Notes under the pieces: generated by a model
The model's input: the letters and a program-made list of their open reading frames with translations, nothing else
The model's database searches: none
Told to the model about the DNA's origin: nothing
NCBI RefSeq assembly: GCF_017573505.1
Contig: NZ_JAGEOJ010000009.1
Coordinates: 372,001 to 436,000, forward strand
DNA: 64,000 nucleotides
Source: Actinomadura barringtoniae
Lineage (GTDB): Bacteria; Actinomycetota; Actinomycetes; Streptosporangiales; Streptosporangiaceae
Reading direction: 5' to 3'
In this document: positions 24,922-33,774 of the stretch, in pieces
Position numbering within the stretch: the stretch's first letter is position 1
How the letters are laid out: each line of letters begins with the position of its first letter
Translations under genes and position numbers: made by a program

Positions 24922-25849
24922 GATCGCGCACGTCTCCCACGTCGAGCTGCTCACCCCGGCTCCAGAGCAGAGCCTGTGGTTCTTCACCGAGGTCATGGGC
25001 CTGACCGAGAACGGCTCGGAGGGCGACTCGGTCTACCTGCGCACCTGGGACGACTACGAGCACCACACCCTCAAGCTCACCGCGCACACGACCTCCGGCA
25101 TCCGCCGGACGGGGCTGCGCGCGTCCAGCCCAGAGGCGCTGGACCGGCTCGTGAAGGCGATCCAGGACCAGGACCTCGGCATCGGCTGGCAGGACGGCGA
25201 CCCGGGGATCGGTCCGTGCTTCCTCTTCCGCGACCCCGACGGGCACGAGATGGAGCTGTACTGGGAGAACGAGTGGTACGAGGCGCCTCCCGGCCTGGTC
25301 CCGGCGCTCAAGAACCAGGCCCAGGCCTACCCCGGGCGCGGCGTCTGCGTCCGCCGCCTGGACCACGTCAACTACCTGTCGGCCGAGGTGGAGCCCAACA
25401 CCTCGTTCATCACCGACGTCCTCGGCGGCCGCGTCACCGAGCAGATCCGGCTCGACACCGGCCTCATCTCGGGCGGCTGGACCCACTTCGCCAACAAGTC
25501 CTACGACCTGGTCTACACGCGTGACTGGACCGGGTCCAACGGCCGCCTGCACCACATCGCGTTCGCCACCGACACGCGCGAGGACATCCTGCGGGCGGCC
25601 GACATCTTCCTCGACAAGAACGTCCACATCGAGACCGGCCCGCACAAGCACGCGATCCAGCAGACGTTCTTCCTCTACGTCTACGAGCCGGGCGGCAACC
25701 GCATCGAGCTGTGCAACCCGTGCGCGCGCCTGATCCTCGCCCCGGACTGGAAGACGATCACGTGGTCGGAGTCCGAGCGCGCCAAAGGACAGGCGTGGGG
25801 CCTGAAGACCATCGAGTCCTTCCACACGCACGGCACCCCGCCCGTCTGA
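24905..25849 (+). CDS. Type I (VOC) extradiol ring-cleavage dioxygenase
   Basis: A 314-residue two-domain vicinal-oxygen-chelate protein of the catechol 2,3-dioxygenase type. The likely Fe(II) ligands in the C-terminal domain are His154 (RLDHVNYLS), His217 (LHHIAFAT) and Glu268 (GGNRIELC). The N-terminal domain is a non-catalytic repeat (AHVSHVEL; DGHEMELYW). ACGGAGG precedes the ATG at 24905. Because galBCD process 4-oxalomesaconate, this enzyme probably opens gallate or a close relative to that product. The classical gallate dioxygenase GalA belongs to the unrelated LigB class, so this would be a different solution. Substrate is inferred from context only. Confidence 0.85.
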   Translation: MHLRHEIAHVSHVELLTPAPEQSLWFFTEVMGLTENGSEGDSVYLRTWDDYEHHTLKLTAHTTSGIRRTGLRASSPEALDRLVKAIQDQDLGIGWQDGDPGIGPCFLFRDPDGHEMELYWENEWYEAPPGLVPALKNQAQAYPGRGVCVRRLDHVNYLSAEVEPNTSFITDVLGGRVTEQIRLDTGLISGGWTHFANKSYDLVYTRDWTGSNGRLHHIAFATDTREDILRAADIFLDKNVHIETGPHKHAIQQTFFLYVYEPGGNRIELCNPCARLILAPDWKTITWSESERAKGQAWGLKTIESFHTHGTPPV

Positions 25850-25873
25850 TCACTCCCGCTTTCTTTTCGGCTC

Positions 25874-25903
25874 TTGACAGTTCGGCGGCCTCCGATCCAT
25901 GGT
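25874..25903 (+). promoter_or_regulatory. Promoter of the LacI-controlled operon
   Basis: A consensus -35 box TTGACA (25874-25879) is followed after 18 bases by CATGGT (25898-25903), a plausible -10 box. Transcription would start near 25910, just before the palindromic operator. It lies in the 114-base gap after the dioxygenase gene. Confidence 0.55.
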
Positions 25904-25913
25904 GTGTGAACGC

Positions 25914-25933
25914 TCACGTTAACGTTAATGTGA
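25914..25933. promoter_or_regulatory. LacI-type operator
   Basis: A 20-base near-perfect palindrome centred on the CG of TTAACGTTAA; its arms TCACGTTAAC and GTTAATGTGA match in 9 of 10 positions. A central CG in an AACGTT core is the hallmark of LacI/PurR-family operators. It overlaps the expected transcription start, and a LacI gene is encoded in the same operon at 29886. Confidence 0.65.
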
Positions 25934-25963
25934 CGTAGCCTACATGGAAAGGCCTCCCGAAGC

Positions 25964-27049
25964 ATGAGGACGTTGCGTCCCCCCGTCCGTCTTGGCGGCA
26001 CGCTCGCGGCGGCGGTCTGCGCCCTGGCGCTGACCGCCGCCCCCGCCACCGCCGGACAGCATCGCCAGAAGCTCGATCTGCGGATCGCCACCTACAACGT
26101 CTGCGGGCACGGCTGCCTGCCGACCAAGGAGATCTGCGAAGCGACCATCGGCCGCGACTGCGCGACCAAGCTCCCGCCGTGGGCGGACGGGCGCGCGGCG
26201 GCCGTGGTGGACGACGTCGCCCGGGCCCGCGCCGGCGTGGTGGTGACGCAGGAGATCGGCAACAACGCGACGCCGACCCAGCCGATCGTGGACGTGGAGT
26301 CCTACCGCAAGCCGCTCACCGACGCGATGCGCGCCCGCGGCTACGAGGAGGCCCCCGCCGACTACGCGGGCACCCGCCACCCGGTGTACGGCTACCCGCT
26401 GAAGTCGGGCGCGGGCCGGTACACCTACTACGACGCCCGCCGCTTCTCCCACAAGGACGAGCGCGGCCGTGACCTCCCGCACAACCTGCTGTGGCTGCCG
26501 GACTCGACCGAGATCTACGGCAAGACGATGACGTGGAACACCCTGCGCGACCGCCGCACCGGCATGCGCTTCGTCGTCGTCGACATGCACCTGGAGTACC
26601 GCAAGAACGGCGCCACCGACCCCAACGGCTGGACCAAGAACTGGGACCAGGTGCGCTACGCCGACGCCACCAGGACCGTTCAGTACCTCACGCGCGACAA
26701 CGCCTACACGCGCAAGCTGCCGATCATCTTCGCCGGGGACATGAACTCCGCCTCCCAGGAGGACGGCGCCAGCTCCTACGACGCGTTCGCCGACCTCGGC
26801 TACAGCGACGCCCACGACACGGCCAAGCGGCTCGTCAACGACGAGTACATGTCGTTCAACGGCGGCGAGATCCCGCTCCCGAAGGGCGACGACAAGATCG
26901 ACCACATCTTCGTCAAGGCCGGGACGCCGGTGAAGCGCTGGACGCTCGTCCCGCAGACCACCGCGCAGTCCGGCGCCGCTTGGGACCTGCTGCGCTCGGA
27001 CCACAACCTGGTCCACGCCGACGTCCGTATCGAGGAGCCCGCCCGATGA
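25964..27049 (+). CDS. Secreted endonuclease/exonuclease/phosphatase-family hydrolase
   Basis: A 361-residue secreted EEP-fold enzyme. The signal peptide is residues 1-31 (hydrophobic AAAVCALALTAAPATAGQ). Catalytic motifs are IATYNVCG (Asn), VVTQE (metal-binding Glu), FAGDMNSA (Asp/Asn), DHIFVK and SDHNLV (general-base His). Family members cleave phosphodiester or phosphomonoester bonds in nucleic acids, sphingomyelin or inositol phosphates. It is the first gene of a LacI-controlled operon with an oligopeptide-type importer, so it may release a nutrient outside the cell. Its stop overlaps the next start (ATGA). Confidence 0.85.
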   Translation: MRTLRPPVRLGGTLAAAVCALALTAAPATAGQHRQKLDLRIATYNVCGHGCLPTKEICEATIGRDCATKLPPWADGRAAAVVDDVARARAGVVVTQEIGNNATPTQPIVDVESYRKPLTDAMRARGYEEAPADYAGTRHPVYGYPLKSGAGRYTYYDARRFSHKDERGRDLPHNLLWLPDSTEIYGKTMTWNTLRDRRTGMRFVVVDMHLEYRKNGATDPNGWTKNWDQVRYADATRTVQYLTRDNAYTRKLPIIFAGDMNSASQEDGASSYDAFADLGYSDAHDTAKRLVNDEYMSFNGGEIPLPKGDDKIDHIFVKAGTPVKRWTLVPQTTAQSGAAWDLLRSDHNLVHADVRIEEPAR

Positions 27050-27978
27050 CCATCACCCCCGACGACCTGCGGCTGGCGAACCCGGAGATCTCCCGGTTCA
27101 GCCCGCTGAAGCGGATCCTCGTGCACGACCAGTTCAACACCGGCACGCACGGCTGGATCGAGCTGCTGGGCAACTACGACGGCCAGGGCGACCTGGACAC
27201 CGTCGACGACCACATGCGCGACTTCCGGCCACCGCAGCTCAGCTCCTGCAACTTCTTCGACGTCGGCACGCACGGCGCGATGTCCGGGACGTACGCGCTG
27301 AAGGTCGCGACCCGGCCGGTGAAGGGCCACACGGCCGTCGCGATCCGGCGGCTGACCATGGCGGGCAAGGGCAAGGTGCAGTTCGAGGCGTACCTGACGT
27401 TCAAGACCGAGGCGCACTCGGCCGAGAACCAGGCGGCGACCAAGGCGGGCGCCGGCGCGTGGGACGCCAACCTGCACCCCTCCGAGCAGCAGTTCGGCGC
27501 GTTCACCATCGCCACCGACATCTGCGACGGCGTCCGCTACCACTGCGTCGCCCGCTACCTGAACACCGACCTGGACAACGAGCTGCGGCGCGAGTGGGTC
27601 TACCCGACCGTGCCGGAGCCGACGCCGCGCGAGCACTTCGAGGGCAAGCTCAAGCTGCCGCCGACCGCCGACTTCACCGCCCCGAACCCCGAGGACTGGA
27701 AGCCGTTCGGCGGGCCCCAGGAGCTCTGCTACAACGAGGTGCCGACCAAGGTCAACTGGCACTATGTCCGCTGGGTGATCGACACCAGTACCCGCTCCAA
27801 CGTGGAACTGCAGGTCAACGACGTCGTCTACGACATGAGCGACGTGCCGGTGCCGCCGTACGACGAGGAGTACGGCTCGCTGGAGAACCTGCTCAACTTC
27901 TACGTCTCGGTCAGGACGCACACCGACGTGCGCAACTTCCTGTTCCTGGACTCGGTACTGATCTCGGTGGACTGGTGA
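27046..27978 (+). CDS. Conserved protein, predicted jelly-roll (LamG/ConA-like) fold
   Basis: A 310-residue protein I cannot assign to a named family with confidence. It has no signal peptide or membrane segment. Alternating strands rich in Trp and Tyr (VQFEAYLTFKTE; FGAFTIATDICDGVRYHCVARYLN; NWHYVRWVIDTSTRSNVELQVNDVVYD; LNFYVSVRTHTDVRNFLFLDSVLIS) resemble the concanavalin/laminin-G type of carbohydrate-binding jelly roll. It overlaps the secreted EEP hydrolase gene by four bases and precedes a small gene and a Dpp-type importer. The context suggests recognition or processing of the operon's substrate. Function unknown. Confidence 0.75.
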   Translation: MTITPDDLRLANPEISRFSPLKRILVHDQFNTGTHGWIELLGNYDGQGDLDTVDDHMRDFRPPQLSSCNFFDVGTHGAMSGTYALKVATRPVKGHTAVAIRRLTMAGKGKVQFEAYLTFKTEAHSAENQAATKAGAGAWDANLHPSEQQFGAFTIATDICDGVRYHCVARYLNTDLDNELRREWVYPTVPEPTPREHFEGKLKLPPTADFTAPNPEDWKPFGGPQELCYNEVPTKVNWHYVRWVIDTSTRSNVELQVNDVVYDMSDVPVPPYDEEYGSLENLLNFYVSVRTHTDVRNFLFLDSVLISVDW

Positions 27979-27992
27979 GGAGCTTGACCAAC

Positions 27993-28316
27993 ATGCGCGA
28001 GTCGTTCACCGCCGTCCTCGAACGCGCCCGGGTCCTGTCGGGCGAGTTCGCGACCGAGCCGTACGAGGCGGCCTGGGCCGGAGAGGCCCGCTGGTTCATC
28101 AAGACGCTGGACCGCAGCGGGCCCGCCACGCAACTGCGGGTGACCACCCAGATCTCGCCCGACGGCCTCAACTGGTGCGACCTGGACTCCGAGCGGATCG
28201 TCACCGGCGATCTGGAGAGCTGGACGTCCGGTGAGTTCGGGGGCTGGCTGCGGCTGAAGGGCAACGTCGAGTCCGGCGACGCCAAGGTGATGATCTACCT
28301 GGCCCTGAAGAGCTAG
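27993..28316 (+). CDS. Small protein of unknown function
   Basis: A 107-residue protein, strand-rich in its C-terminal half (TQLRVTTQISPDGLNWCDLDSERIV; GGWLRLKGNVESGDAKVMIYLALKS), which looks like a small beta sandwich. The ATG at 27993 has GAGGAG ten bases upstream. A GTG at 27975 overlapping the previous stop (GTGA) is an alternative that would add six residues. It lies between the jelly-roll protein and the substrate-binding lipoprotein and is probably part of the same pathway. No family recognised. Confidence 0.7.
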   Translation: MRESFTAVLERARVLSGEFATEPYEAAWAGEARWFIKTLDRSGPATQLRVTTQISPDGLNWCDLDSERIVTGDLESWTSGEFGGWLRLKGNVESGDAKVMIYLALKS

Positions 28317-28351
28317 CGGACCGACGAGCTAGCGGACTGAGAGGAAGCGGC

Positions 28352-29857
28352 ATGGAGGTGCGAAGGCGCGAGTTCCTCGCCCTGGCGGGGCTGGCGGCGT
28401 CCGCCGTCGCGCTGAGCGCGTGCGCCCAGGCGGGCGCGGCGCCCAGCGGGTCGCTGCGCGCCGCGTTCGGGCAGCCGGTCACCGACCTGGATCCCTACAA
28501 CGCGGGCACGGCGGTCGACGAGGCGTCGCTGATCGTCAAGCGGCTGGTGTTCGACACCCTGGTCCGCCGCGACGGCGAGAAGCTCGTCCCGGGGCTGGCG
28601 GCGTCGTGGAAGCGCAGCGGCGACACCACGTGGGTGTTCGAGTTGCGGCCGGGCGTGCGGTTCCACGACGGCAGTACGGTCACCGCGCGCGACGTCGTGG
28701 CCTGCCTGGAACGCACCAAGGCGGTGAAGTCGGCGCAGAGCGCGCTCTGGGCGACGGTCAAGTCGGCCAAGGCCGACGGCGACCACCGGGTCGTGTTCGA
28801 GACCGACGGGCCGATGGCGACGCTGCCGGTCAACCTGACGCTGCTGTTCATCGTTCCGGCGAAGCTCGTCGCCGACCCGGAGCAGAAGCGCAGGCCGATC
28901 GGGTCCGGGCCGTTCCGCGTTACCGGGTTCACCCCCTCGACCAACGTCGAGCTGGCCCGTTTCGACGGGTACTGGGGCGGGGCCTCGGGGCTGCCGGGCA
29001 TCTCCATGCCGTTCATCGCCGAGACCTCCAGCGCGATCACGGCGCTGCGCAACGGCGACGTGGACCTGCTGTGGCCGGTGCCGTCCGACCAGCTCAAGGA
29101 GGTCCAGGGGCATCGCGGCGTCCGCGTCGAGACGGTGCCGAGCTGCACCTACTACCTCAACTGGTTCAACTGCGGCCGCAAGCCGTTCAACGATCCACGG
29201 GTGCGGCGCGCGATGATCCAGGCGCTGAACCTGGAGGAGATCGTCGGGAAGCTGTTCGGGGCGGGCGCCGAGCAGATGCGCGCGCCGATCCCGTCCACGG
29301 TCTTCGGGTACGCCGAGCAGCCCGCGTTCGCCCACGACCCGGTGGCGGCGCGCAGGGCGCTGGCGGACGTGGGCCTGCCGAACGGCTTCGAGACCACGAT
29401 GATGTGGTTCGACGCCACCGGTCCGCTGTCCCGCGAGCTCGCCCAGTCGATGATCTCGGCGTGGGACGACATCGGCGTCAAGGTCACGCCGCAGAGCATC
29501 GAGAAGGCGCAGTGGCTGCAGCGGCTCAACACCCTCGACTGGGACATGGAGCTGCAGACCAACACGGTGACCACCGGCGACGCCGCGTTCACCCTGGGCC
29601 GGCTCTATACCTCCAAGGCCAACCGGATGGGCTACAAGAACCCGGCCCTGGACAAGGTCCTGGCGGCGGCGGGCGCCGAGGCCGACTCGGCCAAGCGCGC
29701 ACAGCTGTACGCCGAGGCCTGCAAGACCATCTGGTCGGACGCGGTGGGGATCTTCCCGGCCGCGCTCACCACCGCCTACGGCCTGCGGTCGCGCGTCAGC
29801 GGCTTCACGCCCGCCGCGAACAACCAGCCGGACCTGGCTCCGGTCCGCAGAGGGTGA
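28352..29857 (+). CDS. ABC transporter substrate-binding lipoprotein (DppA/OppA type)
   Basis: A 501-residue extracytoplasmic solute-binding protein of family 5. The signal has a twin-arginine-like RRREFLALAG and a lipobox LSAC, so it is probably a Tat-exported lipoprotein. The mature part shows the family pattern: DLDPYNAGTAVDEAS, LVPGLAASWKRSGDTTWVFELRPGVRFHDGS, and NDPRVRRAMIQALNLEEIV. It delivers an oligopeptide or similar solute to the permeases at 30944-32774. AGAGGAAG precedes the ATG at 28352. In this LacI-controlled operon the ligand may be a glycoside or phospho-compound instead of a peptide. Confidence 0.9.
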   Translation: MEVRRREFLALAGLAASAVALSACAQAGAAPSGSLRAAFGQPVTDLDPYNAGTAVDEASLIVKRLVFDTLVRRDGEKLVPGLAASWKRSGDTTWVFELRPGVRFHDGSTVTARDVVACLERTKAVKSAQSALWATVKSAKADGDHRVVFETDGPMATLPVNLTLLFIVPAKLVADPEQKRRPIGSGPFRVTGFTPSTNVELARFDGYWGGASGLPGISMPFIAETSSAITALRNGDVDLLWPVPSDQLKEVQGHRGVRVETVPSCTYYLNWFNCGRKPFNDPRVRRAMIQALNLEEIVGKLFGAGAEQMRAPIPSTVFGYAEQPAFAHDPVAARRALADVGLPNGFETTMMWFDATGPLSRELAQSMISAWDDIGVKVTPQSIEKAQWLQRLNTLDWDMELQTNTVTTGDAAFTLGRLYTSKANRMGYKNPALDKVLAAAGAEADSAKRAQLYAEACKTIWSDAVGIFPAALTTAYGLRSRVSGFTPAANNQPDLAPVRRG

Positions 29858-29885
29858 CGCCCATGAACGATTCAGGGAGGACGTC

Positions 29886-30944
29886 ATGACGCCGCGCCGC
29901 AGGGCCACCCTGCGCGACATCGCCGCCGCGCTCGACCTGTCGGTCAACACCGTGTCGCGCGCGCTGGCCGGCAAGGACGCCGTCAGCGAGGAGACGCGCG
30001 AGCGGGTCCGCGCCGAGGCCGACCGGCTCGGGTACGTGCCGAACACGATGGCCCGGTCGCTGGTGCTGCAGAACGCGATGACGATCGGGCTGGTCATCAC
30101 CAACCCCTCCAACCCGTTCTACGCCCGGCTGATCAGCGCCATCGAGGCGCGCGGGCGCGTGCACGGCTACTCGCTCATGCTCATGGTCACCGAGGACAGC
30201 GCCGACAACGAGCGGCGCGTCGCCGAGGAGCTCATGCGCTGGGGCGTGGACGGCGTGCTGGCCGTCCCGATACAGCACGGCACCGACCACTGGGAACGGC
30301 TGGAGAAGTCCGGCACCCCGGTCGTGCTGGTCAACCGCGACCTGCCGGGTCTGGACGCCGACCTGGTCGGCGTCGACTACCGCGACAGCGCCCGCCGGGC
30401 CACCGAGCTGCTCGTCGCCTCCGGCGCCCGCGACCTCTACCTGATGGAGGAGGACCTGGACATCTCGCCGGTCGCCGAACGTGTGCGCGGCTTCGAGGAG
30501 GTCCTGGACGAGCACGGGATCGCGGTCGGCTACGACCATCTGATCCGGGTGCCGACGCGGCGCCGCGAGGCCAGCTCGCAGCCGTGGGACCCGATCGACG
30601 CCTACGAGATCGGCCGCGACCTCGCCCAGCGGATCAGGCCGGGCAGCGCCGTCCTGGCCGGCAACGACTACTTCGCGCTCGGTCTCTACCGGGCGTTCAC
30701 CGAGCAGGGGCTGCGGATCCCGGACGACGTCGCGATCGTCGGCCATGGCGACCACCCGTTCGCCGCCTACCTCGCTCCCCCGCTGACCACCGTGCGGCTG
30801 CCCGCCGCGGAGGTCGGCGCCACCGCCGTGGACCGGCTTCTGGAACGGATGGCCATGGAAAGCACAGTCGAGCCCGGCGTGCACGGGCGGACGCTGCTGC
30901 CCGCCGAGGTCGTCGTCCGCGCATCCACCCGGGAGGTGCCCTGA
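29886..30944 (+). CDS. LacI-family transcriptional regulator
   Basis: A 352-residue LacI regulator. The N-terminal helix-turn-helix and hinge are typical (TLRDIAAALDLSVNTVSRALAGKDAVSEETRERV; YVPNTMARSL), followed by a periplasmic-binding-like effector domain (IGLVITNPSNPFYARLISAIE; VAIVGHGDHPFAAYLAPPLTTVRLP). GGGAGG precedes the ATG at 29886. It is encoded inside the operon, after the binding protein and before the permeases (TGATG overlap with the first). The palindrome at 25914-25933 is its likely operator, giving autoregulation. Confidence 0.92.
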   Translation: MTPRRRATLRDIAAALDLSVNTVSRALAGKDAVSEETRERVRAEADRLGYVPNTMARSLVLQNAMTIGLVITNPSNPFYARLISAIEARGRVHGYSLMLMVTEDSADNERRVAEELMRWGVDGVLAVPIQHGTDHWERLEKSGTPVVLVNRDLPGLDADLVGVDYRDSARRATELLVASGARDLYLMEEDLDISPVAERVRGFEEVLDEHGIAVGYDHLIRVPTRRREASSQPWDPIDAYEIGRDLAQRIRPGSAVLAGNDYFALGLYRAFTEQGLRIPDDVAIVGHGDHPFAAYLAPPLTTVRLPAAEVGATAVDRLLERMAMESTVEPGVHGRTLLPAEVVVRASTREVP

Positions 30945-31870
30945 TGGGCCGTTTCCTGCTCCGCCGCGCCGGGCAGGCGGTCGTCGTCGCCCTCGGCGCG
31001 ATCAGCCTGGTGTTCGTGGTCGTCCGGATCGTGCCCGGCGACCCCGCCACCCTCATCCTCGGCCCCGACGCCAGCGCCGACCAGCTCGCCTCGGTGCGCG
31101 CCGGCTTCGGCCTCGACAAGCCGCTGTGGCAGCAGTACCTGACCCACATGGGCGAGGTGCTGCGCGGCGACTTCGGCGACTCGTGGCGGCTCGGCGGCAG
31201 CGCGATGGGGGCGACGCTCGACCGGTTCCCCGCGACGCTCATCCTCGCCCTGCTCGCGCTGCTGATCACCATCGTGGTCGGGTTCCCGCTCGGCATGGCC
31301 TGCGCCCGGCGTCCCGGACGGATCGCCGACCTGGTCGTGTCGACCGGCTCGCTGGTCGGGCAGGCGCTGCCGTCGTTCTGGGTCGGCATCGTGCTGATCC
31401 TGATCTTCGCGCGGTCGCTCAACTGGCTGCCGAGCACGGCGGGCGGCGGGCCGCTGGCGGTGATCCTGCCGTCGGTCACGCTGGCGCTGCCGTTCGTCGG
31501 CTGGCTCGCCCGGCTGGTGCGCAACGGCGCGCTGGAGGAGAGCGCCAAGGACTACGTCCGCACCGCGCGCGCCAAGGGCACCGGCGAGACCGCCGTCATG
31601 TACGTGCACGTCGCCCGCAACATCGCGCTGCCCGTCGTCACCGTCCTCGGGCTGCTGATGGGCAACTTCATCGCCAACGCCGTCATCGTCGAGGTCGTCT
31701 TCTCCTGGCCGGGCATCGGATCGCTGATGGTCGACGCCATCACCAACCGCGACTACGCGGTGGTCGAGGCCGCCATCGTGACGATCACCGTCTCGTACAT
31801 CGCGCTGAACCTGCTGGTCGACGTGGTGTGCGTGGCCCTGGACCCGCGCCTCACCCCCGAGAACGCATAG
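30944..31870 (+). CDS. ABC transporter permease (DppB type)
   Basis: A 308-residue permease with about six helices. It begins MGRFLLRRAGQAVVV, typical of DppB/OppB, has RIVPGDPATLILG in the first external loop, and carries the EAA-type loop (DYVRTARAKGTGETAVMYVHVARNIALPV) that contacts the ATPase. The start ATG shares one base with the stop of the LacI gene. It pairs with the DppC-type permease that follows ten bases later. Confidence 0.93.
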   Translation: MGRFLLRRAGQAVVVALGAISLVFVVVRIVPGDPATLILGPDASADQLASVRAGFGLDKPLWQQYLTHMGEVLRGDFGDSWRLGGSAMGATLDRFPATLILALLALLITIVVGFPLGMACARRPGRIADLVVSTGSLVGQALPSFWVGIVLILIFARSLNWLPSTAGGGPLAVILPSVTLALPFVGWLARLVRNGALEESAKDYVRTARAKGTGETAVMYVHVARNIALPVVTVLGLLMGNFIANAVIVEVVFSWPGIGSLMVDAITNRDYAVVEAAIVTITVSYIALNLLVDVVCVALDPRLTPENA

Positions 31871-31880
31871 GGGACGTTCA

Positions 31881-32774
31881 ATGAGCACCATCGCACCCAC
31901 CCCGGCGATGCCCACCGCGGCGACCGCGCCGCGCAAGTCCTCGCGCCGCCGCCTGCCCGTCACCGCCTGGATCGGCCTGGCGGTCCTGGCCCTGTTCGTC
32001 CTCGCCGCGCTCGTCGGCCCGCTGCTGAAGCCCTATGACCCGGTCGCGACCGACCTGCCGCACCGGCTGCTCGCGCCGGGCTCGCGGCTCGGCGACGGCT
32101 CGATCGCCTGGCTCGGCACCGACCAGGTCGGCCGCGACATGCTCGCGGTCCTGTTCGCCGGCAGCCGCGTCTCGCTCATCGTCGCGCTCGCCACCGTCGT
32201 CATCGGCGGCGCGATCGGCCTGGTCGCAGGGCTCGCGGCCGGCTACTTCGGCGGCTGGACCGACACGATCCTGTCCCGCGTCGGCGACGTGCAGCTCGCC
32301 TTCCCCTCGATCCTGCTCGCCATCCTGATCGCGGGGGTGCTCGGCCCGAGCATCACCAATGTCGTCATCACGCTCGCGGTGACCCGCTGGGTGATCTTCG
32401 CCCGGGTCGTACGGGCGTCGGCGATGGCGACCCGCGACCTCGAGTTCGTCGACTCGGCGCGAGTACTCGGGGCGGGCCACCTGCGGATCCTCATCCGGCA
32501 CGTGCTGCCCAACTGCTGGCAGCCGCTGCTGGTCGCCGCCACCGTCCAGATCGGCCTGACCATGGTCGCCGAGGCCTCGCTGAGCTTCCTCGGCCTCGGC
32601 ATCCCGGCCGACGCCGCCTCGTGGGGCGCGACCGTCTCGGCGGGCCGCGACTACCTCGGCTCCGCCTGGTGGATCTCCACCATGCCCGCGCTCGCGCTCG
32701 CCGCCGTGGTGACCGGCGTCGGCGTGGTCGGCGACGCCTTCCGCGACCTCGCCGACCCGCGCGCCCAGCTCTGA
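31881..32774 (+). CDS. ABC transporter permease (DppC type)
   Basis: A 297-residue permease with about six helices. HRLLAPGSRLGDGSIAWLGTDQVGRDMLA near the N-terminus is the DppC/OppC signature, and the cytoplasmic loop EFVDSARVLGAGHLRILIRHVLPNC contacts the ATPase. Its Pro/Thr-rich first 30 residues are cytoplasmic. It forms the second half of the pore with the preceding permease. Confidence 0.93.
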   Translation: MSTIAPTPAMPTAATAPRKSSRRRLPVTAWIGLAVLALFVLAALVGPLLKPYDPVATDLPHRLLAPGSRLGDGSIAWLGTDQVGRDMLAVLFAGSRVSLIVALATVVIGGAIGLVAGLAAGYFGGWTDTILSRVGDVQLAFPSILLAILIAGVLGPSITNVVITLAVTRWVIFARVVRASAMATRDLEFVDSARVLGAGHLRILIRHVLPNCWQPLLVAATVQIGLTMVAEASLSFLGLGIPADAASWGATVSAGRDYLGSAWWISTMPALALAAVVTGVGVVGDAFRDLADPRAQL

Positions 32775-32784
32775 GAGGCCTTTG

Positions 32785-33774
32785 ATGACCATCACCGCCA
32801 CCCACCCCGCCGGCGAGCTGCGCGACCTGCGGATCGGATTCCGCGACGGCAGGCACGTCACGCCCGTCGTCCGCGGCGTCTCCCTCTCCCTGCGCCGCGG
32901 CCGCGTGCTCGCCCTGGTCGGCGAGTCCGGCAGCGGCAAGAGCCTCACCTCGCTCGCGCTGATCGGGCTGCTGCCGCCCGGCGCCGAGATCACCGGCGGC
33001 AGCGTCCTGCTGGACGGCGAGGACACCGCGGACTTCACCGCCCGCCGCTGGCGCGAGTCCCGCGGCGACCGGGTCGCCATGGTCTTCCAGGACCCGATGG
33101 CCGCGCTCAACCCGGGCCTGCGCGTCGGCCCGCAGATCGCCGAGCCGTTCCGGCGCCGCCTCGGCCTGGACCGCAAGCAGGCGCGCGAACGGGCCGTGGC
33201 GCTCATGCGAGAGGTCGGCATCGCCGACGCCGGCTCACGCTACGACGACCATCCGCACGAGTTCTCCGGCGGCATGCGGCAGCGCGCTGTGATCGCGATG
33301 GCGCTGGCGCTCGGCCCGTCGGTGCTGCTGGCCGACGAGCCGACGACCGCGCTCGACGTCACCGTTCAGGCGCAGATCCTGCAGCTGCTCGCGCGGCGGC
33401 AGCGCGAGGACGACCTGGCCACTCTGCTGGTCTCGCACGACCTCGGGGTCGTGGCCCGGCTCGCCCAGGACGTCGCGGTCATGTACGCGGGGCGGATCGT
33501 GGAGCAGGGGCCGCTGGACGACGTCTACACCGCGCCCGCCCACCCGTACACGCTCGGCCTCCTGGAGGCCATGCCCGAGGAGAGGACCACCCGGCTGAAG
33601 CCGATCCCCGGGCTGCCCCCGGACCCGCGCAACCCACCGGGCGGCTGCGCGTTCCATCCGCGCTGCCCGTTCGCCACCGACGTCTGCCGTACCGAAGACC
33701 CGCCCCTGATCGAGACCGGCGACCGCGCCGTGGCCTGCCACCACTCCGACCAGGTGATCAAGGAGTCCGCATGA
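32785..33774 (+). CDS. ABC transporter ATP-binding protein (DppD type)
   Basis: A 329-residue oligopeptide-transporter ATPase. Walker [10 protein letters not shown]-loop [12 protein letters not shown], signature [15 protein letters not shown], Walker [15 protein letters not shown] and the C-terminal oligopeptide-transporter extension with a Cys cluster ([15 protein letters not shown]), which in some relatives binds an iron-sulfur cluster. The ATG at 32785 follows GAGAGG; a TTG one codon upstream is possible. Its stop overlaps the next start (ATGA). Confidence 0.93.
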   Translation: MTITATHPAGELRDLRIGFRDGRHVTPVVRGVSLSLRRGRVLALVGESGSGKSLTSLALIGLLPPGAEITGGSVLLDGEDTADFTARRWRESRGDRVAMVFQDPMAALNPGLRVGPQIAEPFRRRLGLDRKQARERAVALMREVGIADAGSRYDDHPHEFSGGMRQRAVIAMALALGPSVLLADEPTTALDVTVQAQILQLLARRQREDDLATLLVSHDLGVVARLAQDVAVMYAGRIVEQGPLDDVYTAPAHPYTLGLLEAMPEERTTRLKPIPGLPPDPRNPPGGCAFHPRCPFATDVCRTEDPPLIETGDRAVACHHSDQVIKESA

